40,209 nucleotides of DNA from a virus. Of the stretch, positions 1-6,188 are shown in pieces. The notes beneath the pieces are model-generated. The model was given only the letters and a program-made list of their open reading frames with translations, searched no databases and was not told the DNA's origin. The DNA is taken from the IMG/VR virus record IMGVR_UViG_3300032893_000143, positions 1-40,209 of that record; one strand, 5' to 3'. A program made the position numbers and the translations under genes. Positions within the stretch are counted from its first letter, which is position 1. The number at the start of each line of letters is the position of its first letter.

Positions 1-127
1 GCAAAGCTGCCCGAGCGGCGGCCAAGCCGGAAGTGATGAGACTCGTCCGCAAATATGGCCGCGCCACCGTTGCCAACATTCTCAACGGCGTGCGCGAGAA
101 GGAAAGGACGGCGAAGAAAATCGCAGA
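1..127. repeat. Terminal direct repeat, left copy
   Basis: Bases 1-127 are identical to 40083-40209. The reading frame that starts at 40064 continues without a break from base 1 to a stop at 165-167, so the two ends are one locus read twice. A length of exactly 127 equals a common assembler k-mer size, so this is most likely the overlap of a circular assembly and not a physical terminal repeat (inference). Confidence 0.95.
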
Positions 128-167
128 TCTCAGGCGCGAGATGGCTGAACTTGAGAAGCGCGCATGA
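1..167 (+). CDS. Small basic protein, 3' part (starts at 40064)
   Basis: Continuation of the gene that starts at 40064. The frame enters at base 3 and ends at the TGA at 165-167 after the sequence ...MAELEKRA. Within the linear window this piece has no start codon, because the contig was cut inside the gene. Function unknown; see the 5' entry. Confidence 0.8.
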   Translation, partial: KAARAAAKPEVMRLVRKYGRATVANILNGVREKERTAKKIADLRREMAELEKRA

Positions 168-192
168 CGCAGGCGGCCGACGGGAGGACGGG

Positions 193-375
193 ATGAGCAC
201 GGGACGTTCGGACATCATCGATATCGCCGCAGAGATCAAGGGCGAAACCGATAAAGCGTGGCGCCTCTATGACGGCAGCCGCACGGAATGGGTGCCAAAG
301 TCGCAGGTTGAAAAGAACGATGACGGCACGTTCGCGATGCCGGAATGGCTCGCCAAAGATAAGGGATTTATCTGA
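193..375 (+). CDS. Conserved small phage protein, 60 aa
   Basis: Starts at ATG 193 behind GGGAGG with good spacing. An in-frame ATG at 55 would extend it, but that stretch overlaps the preceding gene and reads as non-coding. The centre, KAWRLYDGSRTEWVPKSQVE, resembles small proteins I recall from alphaproteobacterial phages. It is acidic, has no cysteine and no membrane segment, and is probably a small cytoplasmic beta fold. It ends TGATG into the next gene. Function unknown. Confidence 0.8.
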   Translation: MSTGRSDIIDIAAEIKGETDKAWRLYDGSRTEWVPKSQVEKNDDGTFAMPEWLAKDKGFI

Positions 376-599
376 TGACCCCGCCCGACAAGCCGCTGGC
401 CGCGCTGCCCCCACGCGACGTTTATCTGAACGTGGATATGGCCCACGAGCATATTCAACTCAGCATCGATTGCAACGGCATCGGTTACAGACTTGCCGGC
501 CCGAAATATGACGGCACGAGCAAGCGGCTGTTGCGGCACAAGCTCGACAGGCGTGATGTTGAAGAAATTCGCCGATATCTCAGACAGGTGCGCCCATGA
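375..599 (+). CDS. Hypothetical protein, 74 aa
   Basis: ATG 375 shares its A with the stop of the previous gene, and its own end forms ATGA with the next. The C-terminal third is strongly basic and helical (KRLLRHKLDRRDVEEIRRYL). No catalytic motif or zinc site is visible. Unknown function in the early operon. Confidence 0.75.
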   Translation: MTPPDKPLAALPPRDVYLNVDMAHEHIQLSIDCNGIGYRLAGPKYDGTSKRLLRHKLDRRDVEEIRRYLRQVRP

Positions 600-1021
600 C
601 CGCGCTGCCCCCGCCGGAGGAGATCGAACGGCTGGCGGATAGATTAAGTGAGGCGCATCCTGGGCCACCGCGAGAAGGCTGCTCCGTCTGTGACGCCGTA
701 CCCGTCCTCCGCACCCTCGCAGCCCTGCAGCGTGCGGACGTAGGCGGGGAATCGGCCGAAGAGTTCGCTAGGCGCCTGCGCGAAACGACGTGGGCATATC
801 GAGCCATTCGCGAATTTGTCATGTCCGACGAGGACGCGGTGGCTGCAGTCGCGCTCCGCGGAGCAGCGGCCAGCCTGCGCTGCGCGGCGCTGGAGGCCAG
901 ACGTGAACCGGAGACGATAGCCGAATTGCAGGCCGCAATCGGTCATCTGCAAAGCAAACTCGCGCACAAAGTTCTCGGCAATCAAACCATCGGCGTCACA
1001 ATTCCACAGGCACAGCCATGA
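596..1021 (+). CDS. Hypothetical helical protein, 141 aa
   Basis: Starts with ATGA overlap at 596. It is Ala/Glu/Arg-rich and almost entirely helical. One Cys pair near the N-terminus (GCSVCD, about residues 28-31) could bind metal, but no partner pair is obvious. The C-terminal segment PETIAELQAAIGHLQSKL has heptad character. No family recognised. Confidence 0.75.
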   Translation: MTALPPPEEIERLADRLSEAHPGPPREGCSVCDAVPVLRTLAALQRADVGGESAEEFARRLRETTWAYRAIREFVMSDEDAVAAVALRGAAASLRCAALEARREPETIAELQAAIGHLQSKLAHKVLGNQTIGVTIPQAQP

Positions 1022-1569
1022 ACACCCCCACGCCCTCATCCGCCGCCGGGACGCTCTATGCACGGTTGAAGTCTGCATCCGCCGCCTTACTGCTGGATTG
1101 GGCAGAGAAGGAAAGTCCTATTGAATACTACGTCGGTCTCTTGGATGAAGCGGCGGATGCCCTCGCCCGCGCCGCGCAGCCCCCCGCGTCTGCCGACACG
1201 GCAGAGATGCGGAGGCTGGCGGATGGGCTGGATACGATGCCTGATCCGGTTGAAATACTGAAAGCCGCAGATGGCCTCCGCACCGCCGCCGACGCCCTGG
1301 ACGCGGCCGATTGTCAATTATGTTCATACAAGGGCATGGTCCGTGATCATGACGGATGGGAATCTCGCGCTATCGCAGCCGAAACAGCCCTGGACGCGGC
1401 GCGGGAGGAGATCATCAAGCTGACCGAGCGATGCGAAGCCTACCAGGGCCAGGTTAAGAACGGCGCCATCGAGATCGAGGCGCTACGGGAGGAGATCAGG
1501 CGGCTCGAAGCGGACAACAGGGCTGTAGTGCGGCTCGCCGTCAAGACCAAGATCGGAGAGAAACCATGA
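1018..1569 (+). CDS. Hypothetical coiled-coil protein, 183 aa
   Basis: ATGA overlap at 1018. The N-terminal half is Ala-rich and helical. From about residue 120 to 175 there is a long run of Glu/Lys/Arg heptads (ETALDAAREEIIKLTERCEA... and EIEALREEIRRLEADNR) that predicts a dimeric coiled coil. Phage early operons often hold such Ala-rich helical proteins of unknown role. Ends ATGA into the HNH-like gene. Confidence 0.75.
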   Translation: MNTPTPSSAAGTLYARLKSASAALLLDWAEKESPIEYYVGLLDEAADALARAAQPPASADTAEMRRLADGLDTMPDPVEILKAADGLRTAADALDAADCQLCSYKGMVRDHDGWESRAIAAETALDAAREEIIKLTERCEAYQGQVKNGAIEIEALREEIRRLEADNRAVVRLAVKTKIGEKP

Positions 1570-1961
1570 GCACAGATCGCGCAATGAAGAGAGCCCACAA
1601 CCGCGTCCAGCGTGCAGTCAAGCGCGGCCTTATTAAGCGTCCCGACGCCTGTGAACTCTGTGGGAAAGTGCCGGAGAAAACTGCCGCTGGGCGCTCAGGA
1701 ATTCAAGGGCATCACCACAAGGGATACCAATTTCCGCTAGATGTTCAGTGGGTCTGTGGCACTTGTCATTCACGCGAGGACAAATTGCGCCATGGGGAAG
1801 GTCGTCCTGGGGCGAAGTTTACTGAGCAGCAAATTCGCGAGATTCGCCTGCTTCATAAAAAGGGCTGGGGGTATAGGCGACTGGCGCGACACTTTTCAAG
1901 GTCGCTCAATACAATGCGAGATATCACAAGAGGAAAGGCATGGGCTCATGTCCGAATTTGA
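1566..1961 (+). CDS. HNH-like zinc endonuclease with DNA-binding tail
   Basis: 131 residues in two parts. Residues about 28-77 hold CELC, then GHHHKGY, then a second Cys pair CGTCH. This Cys2...HHH...Cys2-His layout is that of small phage HNH-type nucleases with a zinc-stabilised beta-beta-alpha fold. Residues about 82-128 (KFTEQQIREIRLLHKKG...RLARHFSRSLNTMRDI) form a helix-turn-helix of the kind found behind free-standing homing endonucleases. Such enzymes nick or cut phage DNA and spread into related genomes. Start is by ATGA overlap. The nuclease role is inferred from motif order only; a purely structural zinc/HTH regulator is an alternative. Confidence 0.75.
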   Translation: MSTDRAMKRAHNRVQRAVKRGLIKRPDACELCGKVPEKTAAGRSGIQGHHHKGYQFPLDVQWVCGTCHSREDKLRHGEGRPGAKFTEQQIREIRLLHKKGWGYRRLARHFSRSLNTMRDITRGKAWAHVRI

Positions 1962-2418
1962 CCCCACCCCGGCGGCGGACTTCGAGGCGGCTGATCGCGA
2001 GACGCAGGCGTGGTCAGAGGCCGGTCCCTTGGTCCGGCAGGAAATCGGCGAGGCTACGCTCAATGTCGGCCGTTGCTACCAGCAGCTCCGCCAGCACCCG
2101 GCGGACAAGCCAGCGGCGGACGATGCACAAGAGCATGCGGCGTTGTTGGTCATGGAAATTGTGCGTGCCGTTCGTAACGGCAAAGATGCACAACAGAGTG
2201 CCTTGGATTTAACGATTCGGCGGGATGCTACGCTACTCGCCGCCGAGCGTGCCGCACGCGAGCGGCTGGAGAAGGCGCTGCGGGGATTATTGGAATTAAC
2301 GGAAGCTCGTGAAGGGGTCGGGCTAAGGCCAAATGCGGCAGGACAGCAGCGCATCGATGCAGCAAAAGCCGCCCTCTCCCCCACCGGGCAAGCCGCCAGC
2401 ACGAAGGAGGGGGAATAG
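1948..2418 (+). CDS. Hypothetical helical protein, 156 aa
   Basis: The chosen start is ATG 1948 (MSEFDPTPAADFEAAD), about 10 bases after the purine run AGAGGAAAGG. A longer frame from 1741 lies inside the HNH-like gene and is a shadow. It overlaps that gene by 14 bp. It is Ala/Arg/Glu-rich and helical throughout, without motifs. The last residues ASTKEGE lie in a 28-bp repeat found again at the end of the gene at 2565-2849. Confidence 0.7.
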   Translation: MSEFDPTPAADFEAADRETQAWSEAGPLVRQEIGEATLNVGRCYQQLRQHPADKPAADDAQEHAALLVMEIVRAVRNGKDAQQSALDLTIRRDATLLAAERAARERLEKALRGLLELTEAREGVGLRPNAAGQQRIDAAKAALSPTGQAASTKEGE

Positions 2419-2422
2419 ATGG
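2395..2422 (+). repeat. Repeat A, copy 1 (gene end + ribosome site + start)
   Basis: 28 bases that recur at 2826-2853 with a single mismatch. The unit covers the last codons of one gene, the ribosome-binding run GGAGGGGG, the TAG stop and the ATG of the next microgene, so it is a portable termination-reinitiation element. It pairs with repeat B downstream. Confidence 0.85.
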
Positions 2423-2568
2423 ACCTAGAATGGGATTGCGACCTCACAGTGGACGGTCGCTGTTCTGACCCGAAGTGCAGACGCGGCGGCTACTGCCAAG
2501 CAGCATTTTGCTGTCCGCCCTTACGGGACCATCCCCCAGCCGAGCGCGGCAGCGAGGAGCAGAAATGA
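2419..2568 (+). CDS. Cysteine-rich microprotein, 49 aa
   Basis: ATG 2419 follows the preceding TAG directly behind GGAGGGGG. The 49-residue product begins MDLEWDCDLTVDGRCSD and has six cysteines (at about 7, 15, 20, 26, 31 and 32), which suggests a small metal-binding knuckle. It ends in repeat B (...RGSEEQK). The gene sits where a second microgene of unrelated sequence sits in the next copy of the cassette (2850-2963). Unknown function. Confidence 0.65.
   Translation: MDLEWDCDLTVDGRCSDPKCRRGGYCQAAFCCPPLRDHPPAERGSEEQK
2535..2562 (+). repeat. Repeat B, copy 1
   Basis: 28 bases found again at 2930-2957 with one mismatch. It contains the GCGAGGAGC ribosome site for the next gene and encodes the shared C-terminal tail (PAERGSEEQ versus PAGRGSEEQ). 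Confidence 0.85.
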
Positions 2569-2849
2569 CACCGCGAGAAGCCCTAATCGTCTGGTTCAAG
2601 AATAGCGAGAAGAATGCCGACAATTTCCTCGGCTGGCTTTGGCACGCCGGATTCAGGGTCGTTCCGTTGGGCGATGAGCCGGATGAAGCCGAGGTTGAGG
2701 CCGCTGCTCAATGGCTCATGAGCGACGACTCCGCCTATGCGGCCGACCCGGAATTTGCTAAGCGCGCCGCTCGGCATATGACGGCCGCAGCGAGGCGGGC
2801 ACTGGAGATATTGACTCGGCCCAAAGCCAGCACGGAGGAGGGGGAATAG
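2565..2849 (+). CDS. Hypothetical protein, 94 aa
   Basis: Start ATG 2565 overlaps the previous TGA (ATGA) behind GAGGAGC; an upstream in-frame ATG at 2475 lies inside the previous microgene. The product begins MTPREALIVWFKNSEKNAD and is acidic and helical with several aromatic residues (FLGWLWHAGF). Its tail ASTEEGE is encoded in repeat A copy 2. No family recognised. Confidence 0.7.
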   Translation: MTPREALIVWFKNSEKNADNFLGWLWHAGFRVVPLGDEPDEAEVEAAAQWLMSDDSAYAADPEFAKRAARHMTAAARRALEILTRPKASTEEGE

Positions 2850-2853
2850 ATGG
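2826..2853 (+). repeat. Repeat A, copy 2
   Basis: Second copy of the 28-base element at 2395-2422, one mismatch. It again spans gene end, GGAGGGGG, TAG and the ATG of the following microgene. Confidence 0.85.
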
Positions 2854-2963
2854 TCTGTGTATCCTGTACTGCCCTGTTAATATGGATTGTCTTTACGATT
2901 GCCGGTGCATTGATTGGGGCCGCCTTAGTCCCAGCCGGGCGCGGCAGCGAGGAGCAGGACTGA
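2850..2963 (+). CDS. Single-span membrane microprotein, 37 aa
   Basis: ATG 2850 follows the TAG at 2847-2849 directly, behind GGAGGGGG. The product is one hydrophobic helix (ALLIWIVFTIAGALIGAALV, about residues 8-27) after an N-terminal MVCVSCT and before the polar tail RGSEEQD. It is expected to sit in the inner membrane. Both flanks are the repeats that bracket the Cys-rich microgene, while the core is unrelated. Function unknown. Confidence 0.65.
   Translation: MVCVSCTALLIWIVFTIAGALIGAALVPAGRGSEEQD
2930..2957 (+). repeat. Repeat B, copy 2
   Basis: Second copy of the 28-base element at 2535-2562, with one mismatch. It carries the ribosome site of the next gene (ATG 2963). Confidence 0.85.
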
Positions 2964-3196
2964 TGGGATGGCTAAAGCGCGAGTTTGAGGCCGCCGACCG
3001 TGCGCTCAAACGGCTTCCGAAATGGCAGCAGAAACATTTGCGCTACATCATGTGCGGGAACGAGTGCCGGCACTGCGACGGCTTCGGGCGCGCCAGGCTA
3101 TACGAGCCGAGCATGGTTGCGTCGAATCCCTGGATTAGCGTGGCATGTTCCTGCGGCTGCCATCGACGCGGCGTCATGTGTGAGGAGAAGGGCTGA
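2963..3196 (+). CDS. Cysteine-rich zinc-binding-like protein, 77 aa
   Basis: Starts TGATG at 2963 behind GCGAGGAGC. The first half is a basic amphipathic helix (WLKREFEAADRALKRLPKW). The second half holds seven cysteines, with CGNECRHC near residue 33 and CSCGCHRRGVMC near residue 61, spaced like a treble-clef or DnaJ-type zinc site. A nucleic-acid or protein-binding zinc module is likely; no named family recognised. Confidence 0.75.
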   Translation: MGWLKREFEAADRALKRLPKWQQKHLRYIMCGNECRHCDGFGRARLYEPSMVASNPWISVACSCGCHRRGVMCEEKG

Positions 3197-3492
3197 TGGG
3201 CAAGAGTGCGAGAGAGGTGATTGCCGATCAGTTGGCTATATCCGTTCCCAATCCCGGTAGATATGCTGGGGATAACCCAGTCGCGGCCGAAATCCTGGCA
3301 TCCCTTGCCGCCGCCGGCTTCAACCCCCCGTCTCTCGCCGCGACACATGCGGTGGTGCCAAGGGAGCCGACGCAGCGCATGTGTCTGGCTGGTTACTATG
3401 CAGCGACCGTTCGCGAGGAGGCCGTTCCCATTATCTACCGCGCCATGCTAGCCGCCCAGGCGCCGCGCGAGCCGGAGGATGCCAATGGGTGA
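3196..3492 (+). CDS. Hypothetical protein, 98 aa
   Basis: TGATG start at 3196 with AGGAGAAGG upstream. The product is Ala/Pro-rich: MGKSAREVIADQLAISV, then a mostly helical C-terminal half (YYAATVREEAVPIIYRAMLAAQ). It has the general look of small early phage proteins with a 'VIADQLA...AAEILASLAAAGF' pattern. No motif, no membrane segment. Confidence 0.7.
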   Translation: MGKSAREVIADQLAISVPNPGRYAGDNPVAAEILASLAAAGFNPPSLAATHAVVPREPTQRMCLAGYYAATVREEAVPIIYRAMLAAQAPREPEDANG

Positions 3493-3706
3493 TGTTGGCG
3501 ACGACTTCAACGCATGGCGGGATCACAAACGGGAGCAGCGGCGTCTGCATGGCGTACCGTGCCCAGAATGTCGGCGCCTACAGCCGAAGCGCGATGCGAC
3601 GATTCTATTGCCGGGCCAGCGATGCAAGGTAGACGGATACCGGGACCGGCGCCCCTCACCCATCCACCCGCCCGCCGCCCCGCTTGGCACGGCGCATGAC
3701 GAATAG
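3485..3706 (+). CDS. Small CxxC protein, 73 aa
   Basis: The start is ATG 3485, 5 bases after GGAGGA; an ATG two codons upstream lacks spacing. It overlaps the previous gene by 8 bp. It holds one CPEC motif near residue 27 and a later single Cys, within a basic region (HKREQRRLHGVPCPECRRLQ), followed by a Pro-rich tail. Possibly half of a zinc ribbon. Unknown function. Confidence 0.65.
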   Translation: MGDVGDDFNAWRDHKREQRRLHGVPCPECRRLQPKRDATILLPGQRCKVDGYRDRRPSPIHPPAAPLGTAHDE

Positions 3707-3715
3707 GAGATGAAG

Positions 3716-3970
3716 ATGGAAACGCCGCGCCTTCGATGGTTTGAAGCCTACGCGCGTTGCTCGTGCGGTAAGCCTGCCGCCGGTATCCTGCGCGGCGTCG
3801 GCAATGAGTCCTATGGTCCGCACTGCAACCGATGCGCTGAACGTCGGCTGCGCGCATCAGAATTAGTCCGCAAACGGGAGGCGACCCTAATCCCAGCCGT
3901 CCCTGCGCATGAACAGCGCATAGACCCCGAACAGGTTCAGATGCCCGGCGATCAGCAGCCACGCGAGTAG
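3716..3970 (+). CDS. Small zinc-finger-like protein, 84 aa
   Basis: ATG 3716 has AGGAG six bases upstream; ATG 3710 directly touches the AGGAG and is a poor start. CSCGK near residue 15 and CNRCAERR near residue 38 form a plausible zinc site. The C-terminal third is polar and Pro-rich. It sits with two other Cys-rich proteins (2963-3196, 3485-3706), so this stretch of the operon is enriched in small metal-binding proteins. Confidence 0.7.
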   Translation: METPRLRWFEAYARCSCGKPAAGILRGVGNESYGPHCNRCAERRLRASELVRKREATLIPAVPAHEQRIDPEQVQMPGDQQPRE

Positions 3971-3980
3971 GGAGTTAGAC

Positions 3981-4160
3981 ATGACGCCAAAGATCGTGAC
4001 GAATTGCATTTTCCCTCCGATACCGCCGCGCAATTTCGACTGGTGCGCCTATCGGGAAGGCCGCGAGGAAGGCGGCCCCTACGGCTATGGCAAGACCGAA
4101 GCCGAAGCCATCGCCGATCTGCTCATCATGGAAGCCGATGGCGTTGTAGACGAAGGTTAA
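3981..4160 (+). CDS. Conserved small phage protein, 59 aa
   Basis: ATG 3981 follows AGGGAG. The product contains CIFPPIPPRNFDWCAYREG and GGPYGYGKTEAEAIADL, a pattern I recall from many alphaproteobacterial phage and prophage proteins of 55-70 residues. The aromatic/Cys N-terminal half is followed by one amphipathic helix. Function unknown. Too short to be picked up by a 60-residue cut-off. Confidence 0.75.
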   Translation: MTPKIVTNCIFPPIPPRNFDWCAYREGREEGGPYGYGKTEAEAIADLLIMEADGVVDEG

Positions 4161-4244
4161 CCCCACGCCCATCTCACCGCCCCCGCCGCCCCGATCAGCG
4201 CGAGAGCCGCACCCGAGCCCCAGACACGAAGGAGGATGTCAGAC

Positions 4245-4370
4245 ATGCTTGACCTTCTCGAATTGCTGGCGATGGGCATCATCACTTCGGCCGTCCTCGT
4301 CGCGATGATTGTCGTGTTCCTGATGATGATCGGCGTCATCGCGTGGCCGAAAGAATGGGACCCGGACTAG
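4245..4370 (+). CDS. Single-span membrane microprotein, 41 aa
   Basis: Start ATG 4245 lies 9 bases after GAAGGAGG; the in-frame ATG 4236 touches the ribosome site. One long hydrophobic helix (IITSAVLVAMIVVFLMMIGVIAW, quoted in part) runs from about residue 14 to 34 with an acidic N-terminus and the tail PKEWDPD. It is the last gene of the plus-strand early operon. Its TAG (4368-4370) interlocks with the stop of the last late gene on the other strand. Confidence 0.7.
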   Translation: MLDLLELLAMGIITSAVLVAMIVVFLMMIGVIAWPKEWDPD

Positions 4371-4504
4371 TTCCACAGCGCCCACGCCAGCCACGGAATC
4401 CCCACCCACGCCGCGATCATGAACAGGGCCGGCTGCCAGTCCCAGGGGAGGCAGTAGTCGATGGGGTCGAGGTCGAGTTTGGCTAGGAATGCGCGGCGGA
4501 GCAT
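4367..4504 (-). CDS. Single-span membrane microprotein, 45 aa
   Basis: ATG at 4504 (minus) with CAAGGA upstream. The sequence MLRRAFLAKLDLDPIDYC leads into a hydrophobic C-terminus ALFMIAAWVGIPWLAWALW. It is the last gene of the late operon, next to other small membrane proteins of the lysis block, so a minor holin-like or lysis accessory role is possible but unproven. The longer frame from 4885 is a shadow. Confidence 0.65.
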   Translation of the reverse strand: MLRRAFLAKLDLDPIDYCLPWDWQPALFMIAAWVGIPWLAWALWN

Positions 4505-4674
4505 GGTAGAGTCCTTGGGCTGCGAGTGGCGTGTCTGTTCCTGCGTTGGTAGCGGAGAAGCGCCAAGAGAATCGGGGCGACGACAGTCAGAACCGTGCAA
4601 CTGCCGGAAGTAACGACCCGGCCCGCAGCGACTCCCTGATGAGCACCACGAGCACCGCCCCCTCATCCCGGCAC
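4505..4674. other. Stretch without a confident gene
   Basis: 170 bases between two late microgenes. All minus-strand frames here either lack a start or run through Cys/Ser/Gly-rich, shadow-like sequence. I see no terminator hairpin and no promoter that I would defend. Confidence 0.4.
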
Positions 4675-4815
4675 TTATTCGACAGCGCGCATCCACTGCT
4701 CGCACAGCAGCTCCCGCAGCACGTTGATCTGATTCCGCCGTATCACTGTCGGCCGCTCCGCCTCCAGCTCGGCGATGCGCTTGAGGATGCGGGCGCGGAG
4801 CTGGCGGAGGGTCAT
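4675..4815 (-). CDS. Small basic helical protein, 46 aa
   Basis: The ATG at 4815 forms ATGA with the stop of the 33-residue gene upstream, which fixes the start better than the in-frame ATGs at 4830 and 4878. The product MTLRQLRARILKRIAELEAE... is one or two basic helices with an E-rich middle. No family recognised. It belongs to a run of small coupled genes after the lysis lipoprotein. Confidence 0.6.
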   Translation of the reverse strand: MTLRQLRARILKRIAELEAERPTVIRRNQINVLRELLCEQWMRAVE

Positions 4816-4913
4816 TGTTGCGACGGCCATCGGCCGGTGCAGATGCGGATCGCGGCCCCGATTGCCACGCAGGCCCACAAGGCAACGTTCAGCGCGATGA
4901 GAGCGGCGGTCAT
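4812..4913 (-). CDS. Single-span membrane microprotein, 33 aa
   Basis: Begins at ATG 4913, overlapping the TGA of the upstream gene (ATGA), and ends ATGA into the next, so it is held on both sides by coupling. The product is one hydrophobic helix (ALIALNVALWACVAIGAAI) with the polar basic tail CTGRWPSQQ. Position and topology fit a lysis accessory, but the sequence alone does not prove function. Confidence 0.6.
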   Translation of the reverse strand: MTAALIALNVALWACVAIGAAIRICTGRWPSQQ

Positions 4914-5116
4914 GCGGGCGGATGCAGCCGCAAGTCCTCCAGCCGCTTGGCCTCGGTGTTGATGGCCACCATGAGGTCGTCGATCATCTTGAGCTGATCG
5001 GGCGTGAAGTGGCCGCGCTGGGCGACGCCGGCCGTGATCGAGGCGATCAGCCCTTCGACGCCAGGCAGAATGCTCGGCAGGGCGCTCAGGAGCGAGAGGA
5101 TGAGTGCGAGGGGCAT
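4910..5116 (-). CDS. Small membrane-anchored protein of the lysis block, 68 aa
   Basis: ATG 5116 starts just before the TAG of the lipoprotein gene. An N-terminal hydrophobic segment (LALILSLLSALPSILPGVEGLIASI) is followed by a charged amphipathic helix (TPDQLKMIDDLMVAINTEAKRLEDL). Phage lysis regions often contain such one-span proteins with a cytoplasmic helix. It could be a second holin or a pinholin-type protein; evidence is limited to topology and neighbours. Confidence 0.7.
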   Translation of the reverse strand: MPLALILSLLSALPSILPGVEGLIASITAGVAQRGHFTPDQLKMIDDLMVAINTEAKRLEDLRLHPPA

Positions 5117-5488
5117 CTAAACACCTTTCTTGGGAAGAGCGTTGACGATGGCCTGGAACGCTCCGATGGCCGCCGTGGCGTCGCTAGCGGCCTGCTGGAC
5201 GGCGCTCGTCGGCGCGTTCGGGTCGTTCGCGGCGGCATGGTAGGCTTCGACCTTTGCAAAGGCCGCCTCGCGGATCGGCGCACCCTTGGCGATGACGGCC
5301 GTATCCGAACACAGCGGCTTGGCCGCCATGCCGTTCGGCGTCGTGCAGTCCGGCAGGTTCAGATAGCCGACCCAGGCGGTCAGGACCGCGGTAAACGCCG
5401 TCTCGACATCGGCCGCCTTGTCGGGCGGAGTGACGCCGGCACAGGCTGTCAGAAGTAGGAAGGCCGGGAGAATCAGGAAATGTTTCAT
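5117..5488 (-). CDS. Lipoprotein of the lysis block, 123 aa
   Basis: MKHFLILPAFLLLTAC is a signal peptide ending in a clear lipobox (LTAC, Cys16), so the protein should be lipidated and face the periplasm. The mature part is Ala-rich and helical with two further cysteines (DC at about 47 and LC at about 59). It lies between the holin-like gene and small membrane genes. An outer-membrane spanin-like role is possible, although it is longer than most Rz1-type lipoproteins; a plain virion-host surface lipoprotein is the alternative. Confidence 0.75.
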   Translation of the reverse strand: MKHFLILPAFLLLTACAGVTPPDKAADVETAFTAVLTAWVGYLNLPDCTTPNGMAAKPLCSDTAVIAKGAPIREAAFAKVEAYHAAANDPNAPTSAVQQAASDATAAIGAFQAIVNALPKKGV

Positions 5489-5489
5489 G

Positions 5490-5690
5490 TCACGTCACCG
5501 ACTTGATGGGTTGCGAGGTCAGGAACCGCAGGATGATGTTGCCGATCGTGGCCACCGTCGTCTGCACCTTCGGATCGGCCGCCACGCCCACGGCATTGGC
5601 GATGTCGGCCGACGACTGCGTGAGGACGAGCGCGATGCCCATCAGCACGTTGAACCAGAGAACCTTGCTGGTAAGGGCGGATTTGCCCAT
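5490..5690 (-). CDS. Holin-like membrane protein, 66 aa
   Basis: MGKSALTSKVLWFNVLMGIALVL opens with a basic N-terminus and a hydrophobic helix. A second moderately hydrophobic stretch (VATIGNIILRFLTS) follows. Small size, one or two spans and the place next to the lysozyme gene fit a holin that releases or activates the endolysin at the inner membrane. No signature beyond this. Confidence 0.7.
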   Translation of the reverse strand: MGKSALTSKVLWFNVLMGIALVLTQSSADIANAVGVAADPKVQTTVATIGNIILRFLTSQPIKSVT

Positions 5691-5699
5691 GCGAGCCTC

Positions 5700-6188
5700 C
5701 TATGGAAATGGCGATTCGAGGAACAAAGCGCCCTCAAGCATCCGGCGCCGTAGCAGGCCGGCGGATTCAACAATCGCGCCGGCCGCATCGTGGTACTGGT
5801 CGAAGTCGGTAAAGCATCGCGCCGCGGCTGTGCGGCGCCGAGCGTTGACCGCAGTGAGCAGATTGGTCGGCGTCCCATCCTTGCGGACCAGCGCGCCCGT
5901 TTTAACGCCTCCTAGGCCGGGCCCGACGTTGTAGGTGAGAATAATTAGGGCATCGGCCTGGCACGCAGCCAGGGGCACGGAAACGGCCTTGGCAACGGCA
6001 GCGGCAGCGGACGCGGTATCCTGCCTCGCCCATTCATCGATCTGCGCGTCGGTCGCGGTATCGCCTGCCTTCACGCCAGCCGTGTGGCCGAGGCCGATTG
6101 TCCAGATCCCGCCCGAGTCCTGGTAGGCCGCGCGGTGGCGGCCCTCCAGGGTTTCGAGCAAAGACAAGCCGCGCGGGGAGAGGATCAC
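5700..6188 (-). CDS. Endolysin, GH24 (T4-type) lysozyme
   Basis: 162 residues, the normal length for phage GH24 muramidases, which cut the MurNAc-GlcNAc bond of peptidoglycan. The catalytic triad has the exact T4 lysozyme spacing: Glu15, Asp24 and Thr30, in LETLEG...AYQDSGGIWTIGLGHT. TYNVGPGLG is the second family motif (about residue 83). There is no signal peptide or SAR segment, so it needs a holin. The start is GTG at 6188, overlapping the preceding TGA (GTGA). Confidence 0.95.
   Translation of the reverse strand: MILSPRGLSLLETLEGRHRAAYQDSGGIWTIGLGHTAGVKAGDTATDAQIDEWARQDTASAAAAVAKAVSVPLAACQADALIILTYNVGPGLGGVKTGALVRKDGTPTNLLTAVNARRRTAAARCFTDFDQYHDAAGAIVESAGLLRRRMLEGALFLESPFP

Noticed and set aside
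4505-4674. Additional membrane gene (frame with TVLTVVAPILLALLRY)
   Set aside because: No usable start codon or ribosome site in that frame.
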